This document shows, piece after piece, positions 5,312 through 9,120 of a DNA stretch of 9,120 nucleotides; the first letter of the stretch is position 1; each line of letters opens with the position of its first letter. The notes beneath the pieces were generated by a model. The model did not search any database. It was not told where the DNA came from and was given only the letters and a program-made list of their open reading frames with translations. The position numbers and the translations under genes were made by a program. The DNA is from an uncultured Desulfobulbaceae bacterium (GTDB lineage Bacteria; Desulfobacterota; Desulfobulbia; Desulfobulbales; Desulfobulbaceae): NCBI GenBank assembly GCA_945787305.1, contig CALZIH010000219.1, positions 1 through 9,120 of the forward strand. Reading direction: 5' to 3'.

Positions 5312-7502
5312 TCAGCCCCGTGAGTTCCTGATATCGGATATCGAGAAGTTTTACTTCGCTTTGCAGCTCATCATGGAGTTCATCTTGTTGCCTATAACGG
5401 TCCCGGCAATGCATGGCTTCTGTTTGTGATGTTATTACCTTATGGGCCTGGCTGCGGGTTTCTTTGAGCAGCTCAACAAGAGTCGTGGCAAAGTTTTCCA
5501 GTACGGTTTTTCGCCCTTCGAGGCGATGGAGTTCTTTTTGAAGTTTTTCTTGTTTCCCGATACGTTCCGCAATCATGCTTTCAAGACGTCTGATCTCTTC
5601 CGCCAGTGCCCGTCTGCGGCTTTCGGTACCGATGAGTCGGGGCGCTTTTCCCAACAGCGTTCTCTCGTGACTGCGAAAAGCAAGCAGATCCATTCCGTTC
5701 AGTCGGCTGACAAGCGGTTCCCGGCTACTCTCCATTTCTGCGGCAAGACAACGAAGAGCAACGGGGTCGCTGTTCTGAATATCAAAGGCGCCGCGCATCC
5801 AGTCGGGCAGCTCTTCAGCGCCACTAGATGAGCAGCATATTCTAATCCCCGGCCAACTCGTAACGTGGTGACGACATGTCTGGTACTCATTGTCTCGCAC
5901 AATGAGGGTTGCCAGCACCTCCTCACCAACAGCCTCTTCGATTCGTCCCTGCTCGGATTGATCCAAGCCGGGAAGCCACTCCAGGCCGAGATACAGGGGC
6001 CGTGCAGTAATCATCACCTGTTGCATGGCCTGGATGCAGGAAGAAATCTCCTGTTGCGGCTGCGGTGTTTCCTGCTTACGCAGGCTCTCCAGGGTTTGTT
6101 CCAGCGCGGAGAGTTCTTCCGTGCATTGTTCAATCTCCCTGATTTGGAGGACCGCTTGTCCCTTCAGCGCATCGATATGCTCCTTGAGGGTGGCAAAGAC
6201 CTCCTCTCCTCCCAACCGACAGCACTGGTCGGAATCAGGGTTGCGGAACAGTTGATCCATCTCCAGTTGGAAGGCCGTGATCGAAAATGGCAGGTTGCGG
6301 GCCCTGCGGCCGCATTCGCTGACCACTTTGCCCAGCCATTCGGTTAACTCCTTGTTCTGTCGCTTCAACTTCTGCTCTGCCTGGCGCAGGAGCTTGTTTT
6401 CTTCTTTCAGGGTGGAAGCACGGGAAACAAGTTTGGCTTTTTTTTCGTTCAGCTCCTTCTTACAGCTTTTTTCCTGGCGTACCAGGCCGCTGCTGTCTTT
6501 GGTCTTGAGATCAGTCAGACGCTCTTGAAGTTGATGATCCTGGCGTTGCAGGGTGCGCAGCCCAGCCTCTACTTCCTGCAGTTTCCTGCCCAGGCGCTCC
6601 GTCTCTGTTCTGTTGTTCTCTTGTTCTCGCTGATTATTTTTGAGACTCCAGCGACAGAGAAGCCAGTCGTAGCGACAGATAGCTTCCTGTTGTTTATCGA
6701 TCTCATTGACTATTTCCTGTAGAGAACGGACATAGTCAACCTTGTGCTCCAGATCGTCGAGCAGGGTGCGGGAGCTGTCAAGCGTACGCAGGCCGTCGAT
6801 GATTTGTTCAAATATAGTGGTATGCGGTTCCGGTAGCAGCTGTTTGAACAGTTCATGGTAATCCGCCGCTCCGGCGGCAATCTCTCGGTAGGCCTTTCCC
6901 ATGGTAAGAAAACGGCAAATCTCCTGGTAACTCTCCGCGCCGCCAAAAAGTCTTCCTGACAACTCCCGACGGTAGCTGGTTGCATCCCGGTAAAATCCCC
7001 TGCTATTGCCTAGCGCCTGTTTGAACTCGCGGCGGGAGGCGGGTCGTCTGCCGTGTTCATCATCAATCACAAAAGGGATCTCTTCAAGGGGGCATTCCCG
7101 AATAACTCCCCAGGGATTGACCTTCTCATCCATTGCTGCAACCGAAAGTCCTACGCCGATGGTAAGCGGTCGGCCATGACGACCGGCAATTTCAACAGCT
7201 GCGTAAGTGATGGAGCCCTGTGTATTCATCACCCCGGTTTCTATGTTGTAGCGAAGGATGACCCCCTGTAACCGACGTCCGCCGTCCTTACGCCCTGTTA
7301 CCCTGGCAGCTGAATTCCACTCCATGGCACGACCGGCGGTGAGCACGTAATGGATGGCGTCAAGGACAGTGGTCTTGCCGCAGCCGTTATCACCAAGGAG
7401 AAAGAGGTGGCCGTTGTCGGGAATGGTGATGGTTTCATCAACAAAATTATGAAAATTGATCAGGCGGATGCGGGTAATTGCAAAGGGAGTAGGCTGCTTC
7501 AT
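5190..7502 (-). CDS. jetC: JetC SMC-like ATPase, N-terminal part (frameshifted)
   Basis: The motor subunit of Wadjet, akin to MukB/MksB/Smc. This frame gives 770 residues: an ABC head with Walker A GDNGCGKTT (37-45) inside LFLLGDNGCGKTTVLDAIHY, a D-rich lobe, coiled coil from about 260 to 400, a globular hinge-like section about 490-600, then a returning coil to 765. It lacks the signature and Walker B, which lie in another frame downstream. It ends with six residues (AFEGA plus stop at 5190) that depart from the coil. Deleting one base near 5207-5210 gives a continuous 1133-residue JetC, a normal length for the family. The ATG at 7502 overlaps the jetB stop by 4 nt (ATGA) and has an AGGGGGA Shine-Dalgarno at 7518-7512. 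As drawn, the product cannot form a complete ATP-binding head. Confidence 0.85.
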   Translation of the reverse strand: MKQPTPFAITRIRLINFHNFVDETITIPDNGHLFLLGDNGCGKTTVLDAIHYVLTAGRAMEWNSAARVTGRKDGGRRLQGVILRYNIETGVMNTQGSITYAAVEIAGRHGRPLTIGVGLSVAAMDEKVNPWGVIRECPLEEIPFVIDDEHGRRPASRREFKQALGNSRGFYRDATSYRRELSGRLFGGAESYQEICRFLTMGKAYREIAAGAADYHELFKQLLPEPHTTIFEQIIDGLRTLDSSRTLLDDLEHKVDYVRSLQEIVNEIDKQQEAICRYDWLLCRWSLKNNQREQENNRTETERLGRKLQEVEAGLRTLQRQDHQLQERLTDLKTKDSSGLVRQEKSCKKELNEKKAKLVSRASTLKEENKLLRQAEQKLKRQNKELTEWLGKVVSECGRRARNLPFSITAFQLEMDQLFRNPDSDQCCRLGGEEVFATLKEHIDALKGQAVLQIREIEQCTEELSALEQTLESLRKQETPQPQQEISSCIQAMQQVMITARPLYLGLEWLPGLDQSEQGRIEEAVGEEVLATLIVRDNEYQTCRHHVTSWPGIRICCSSSGAEELPDWMRGAFDIQNSDPVALRCLAAEMESSREPLVSRLNGMDLLAFRSHERTLLGKAPRLIGTESRRRALAEEIRRLESMIAERIGKQEKLQKELHRLEGRKTVLENFATTLVELLKETRSQAHKVITSQTEAMHCRDRYRQQDELHDELQSEVKLLDIRYQELTGLIVKEGLAGLDRRINKLESRRQTNQEKINKQNKQLGAFEGA
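5207..5210 (-). other. Likely frameshift site in jetC (four-G run on the coding strand)
   Basis: On the coding strand the sequence reads CAA CTC GGG GCT TTT in the upstream frame and TCG GGG CTT TTG in the downstream frame. Removing one G, or a ribosome slipping +1 from GGG onto the overlapping GGG, yields K-Q-L-G-L-L-R-E-L, a smooth coiled-coil join. A nearby AAAA run (about 5220-5225) is a second candidate position, since losing one A there also joins the frames. Confidence 0.6.
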
Positions 7503-8149
7503 GGAGCTTCTTCCCCCTGTAACTCCGGCAGCATACGGCTGAGTGCTGCTGTATTGTAATGATAGAGGGCCGGCAGGGCTTCGTAGATTACCTCGTCTAC
7601 CGAGGCAACCAAGTCATCCGGTGGTTTTATTCGTTTGATAAATCGATATTTTTCAAGTTCGGGCATGATGGGCTTTACCACTTTGGCCCGGACATGTTCT
7701 TCGCTGTAACGTGCTGCATCTTCTACGAAAAGCTCCTGGAAACGACGATGGATGTGATGCAGCAGGTCTCCGAAATGAAAGCGCAAATTATGACGATCCT
7801 CAACTGTCATGCCGTTTTCTTCAAGCTGTTGCTCAAAAAATTCCAGGAGCATCATAAAGGCCAGGCATTCGTCCCGACGACTGAAGTTGAACATGGCACG
7901 ATTGGCCGGGGTGATGGCCGGGTTGTGCCATTCTCCCTTGTACACCCTGGCGCATTTGGCATCCATCAAAAGTTGCCATCCATACATTTTTTCAAAAAAA
8001 TCGCTAAACTCCTTACGGTGGCGGCGGAGGAAATAAAAGAGATCCTGTCGGTCGCCGGCATAAAAACAGGGACTCTCAATGAGGATATTCAGAACGGCAC
8101 GCACCTTGTCGCCGCTACGATCAAGCATCTTGGTTAACTCAATGTTCAC
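7499..8149 (-). CDS. jetB: Wadjet subunit JetB, small winged-helix (KITE-like) protein
   Basis: A 216-residue soluble helical protein lying between the JetA and JetC genes. This is the position and size of JetB/MksE/MukE, the KITE-type subunit that bridges the kleisin and the SMC heads. It shows two winged-helix-like stretches: one running through DFFEKMYGWQLLMDAKCARVYKG (about 49-72), another through RAKVVKPIMPELEKYRFIKR (about 154-173). Between them is a long helical segment (ECLAFMMLLEFFEQQLEENG). I assign it by context and architecture rather than a recognised signature motif. The frame opens with a GTG at 8149, 1 nt after the jetA stop; an ATG at 8128 (seven codons later) is an alternative. 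The Shine-Dalgarno is poor, which suggests coupling to jetA translation. It overlaps jetC by ATGA. Confidence 0.75.
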   Translation of the reverse strand: MNIELTKMLDRSGDKVRAVLNILIESPCFYAGDRQDLFYFLRRHRKEFSDFFEKMYGWQLLMDAKCARVYKGEWHNPAITPANRAMFNFSRRDECLAFMMLLEFFEQQLEENGMTVEDRHNLRFHFGDLLHHIHRRFQELFVEDAARYSEEHVRAKVVKPIMPELEKYRFIKRIKPPDDLVASVDEVIYEALPALYHYNTAALSRMLPELQGEEAP

Positions 8150-8150
8150 T

Positions 8151-9120
8151 TTACTTTTTTTCTACTTTGTTTACGCTAAGTTTGGGTACATTCAGTCGAT
8201 AGGTGGCAATCTTTAGTTCTTCGCGCTGTTTTTCCGTCTGGAGACGAAATAAAATCCTGGCCAGCCGCCTGCCCTCGTCAAAGAACCCTGCCTTGGCAAG
8301 TTCCATGATGCGGGTAAAGTCGTCAAATTCAGCAAAGTTACCTTTGCCGACCCGGCCATTTGCCGGTGGCGGCAGCACTTTTTGGGTTATCCACTCTTCA
8401 AGGGCGGCCAGGCGGGCTTCGTTTAAGCTTTGTACCGGCCCAGTGGATTTTTTCTTCGGCTTGATATAGGTACGGATAATCTTTTCTCTTCTGCTGATAC
8501 GCCGGACGGGTTGGGGCGGATCGGCTTTTTCAAAGCTGTCCCAATAGTTACGGTCAAAGTAGCCCTGCCCGCATGAAAGCAGTTTTTCAAAAAAAAGTTG
8601 GGGAACAACGGTTTCGTCAAGGCTCGAAATCTCACCGATTCTGTCTCGTAAATCCTCTAATCGGTGATTTTTTCGTTCCAATTCCTGCAGGTGGCTGCGA
8701 AGTTTTTGCCATACCTGCAGGGAGGCCTCATTGATCCGTTGTAAAAGGCGATACAAGCCACCCTGATCTTCAAAGAAGCGGCCCAGTCTGTCAGGGATAG
8801 CAAGACCTGAGGACTCCTTGCGTGTTTGTAATAGATGGGGGGCGCGATGCCGTTCTTTTTCCATCACCGAAAAGGCGAAACGCAGCTTTTGTTGAATGGT
8901 ATCCTTCTGCAGACGGAGCAGCAGCGGCGTAATTTCTCGTCGAAGACTAAATGTCTGCCTAAGAAACGTCTGCACATAGTTATCCAGCTCGTTGAGAATG
9001 ATTCGAACCTCATCGGCCTCGTAGCGCTTGAGCAAAAAAGCCATTAAACGGACATTTAAATCAATCAACCCCTCGGTGACGGCCCGACAGAGATCGTCTG
9101 CTTTGCCAAGCTGAAATATG
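8151..9120 (-). CDS. jetA: Wadjet subunit JetA, kleisin-like protein (5' end cut off by the window)
   Basis: The frame is open to the right edge of the window, giving 322 residues; the start lies outside (TTG at 9068 is only the first possible start inside). JetA/MksF/MukF proteins form the kleisin that closes the SMC ring. Visible here: helical middle sections (LMAFLLKRYEADEVRIILNEL and following), a coiled coil (about LQELERKNHRLEDLRDRIGE), a proline- and basic-rich linker (PPQPVRRISRREK, YIKPKKKSTGPV), then a small C-terminal domain beginning SLNEARLAALEEWI. A linker followed by a small C-terminal domain is how kleisins contact the SMC head. I do not see the pattern I associate with the DUF3375 JetA family, so this may be one of the other Wadjet types. 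It is the first jet gene in the window; the promoter lies to the right. Confidence 0.7.
   Translation of the reverse strand, partial: IFQLGKADDLCRAVTEGLIDLNVRLMAFLLKRYEADEVRIILNELDNYVQTFLRQTFSLRREITPLLLRLQKDTIQQKLRFAFSVMEKERHRAPHLLQTRKESSGLAIPDRLGRFFEDQGGLYRLLQRINEASLQVWQKLRSHLQELERKNHRLEDLRDRIGEISSLDETVVPQLFFEKLLSCGQGYFDRNYWDSFEKADPPQPVRRISRREKIIRTYIKPKKKSTGPVQSLNEARLAALEEWITQKVLPPPANGRVGKGNFAEFDDFTRIMELAKAGFFDEGRRLARILFRLQTEKQREELKIATYRLNVPKLSVNKVEKK

Noticed and set aside
5865..6347. A 160-codon + strand frame antisense to jetC
   Set aside because: Leucine- and glutamine-rich shadow of the coiled-coil coding strand.
1..9120. CRISPR arrays, tRNA/rRNA genes, transposases or integrase attachment sites
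   Set aside because: I looked on both strands and saw no repeat-spacer pattern, no tRNA-like fold, no transposase or integrase frame and no convincing terminal inverted repeats.

Overview
The window joins two gene groups that face each other. The left third (about 1-2640, + strand) is a run of small, closely spaced genes that looks like the accessory tail of a nitrogen-fixation (nif) cluster. It holds the C-terminal end of a probable thioredoxin-like [2Fe-2S] ferredoxin, an ArsC/Spx-fold nitrogenase-associated protein, a four-cysteine zinc-ribbon protein, two unrecognised small proteins, a GNAT acetyltransferase, a HEPN-like helical protein and a Nif11-family protein. Gaps are mostly short (an ATGA overlap, then 16-27 nt) and most genes have a visible Shine-Dalgarno, so they are probably co-transcribed from a promoter left of the window. 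No structural nif genes lie inside the window; the nif link rests on the nitrogenase-associated protein, the ferredoxin tail and Nif11.

The right two thirds (2846-9120, - strand) is a four-gene operon read right to left: jetA (5' end cut off by the window), jetB, jetC, jetD. This is a Wadjet-type SMC anti-plasmid defence system, related to MukBEF/MksBEFG. JetA is the kleisin-like subunit and JetB the small winged-helix (KITE-like) subunit. JetC is the SMC-like ATPase, with Walker A, coiled coils, an SGGEQ signature and a Walker B motif. JetD is the TOPRIM nuclease, with a Glu and a DSD motif. In studied systems JetABC is a DNA-loop-extruding complex and JetD cuts small circular DNA. Spacing is extremely tight (1-nt gap, 4-nt overlap, 3-nt gap), so the four subunits should be made together.

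The most notable local feature is that jetC is not one open frame. The N-terminal 770-codon frame (Walker A plus most coiled coil) stops at 5190, and the rest (end of the coil, signature, Walker B) continues in another frame to 4100. Dropping one base near the four-G run at 5207-5210 would restore a 1133-residue protein. The system is therefore inactivated, recoded by +1 frameshifting, or affected by a sequence error.

The two groups converge on about 205 bp of non-coding DNA (2641-2845). It holds a 13-bp hairpin and, just after the jetD stop, a short hairpin plus T-run that would serve as the jet operon terminator.

Organism: a diazotrophic Gram-negative bacterium of moderate GC is likely. 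The mix of a nif accessory tail with Nif11 would suit a Desulfobacterota (deltaproteobacterial) lineage, but that is a guess from gene content.
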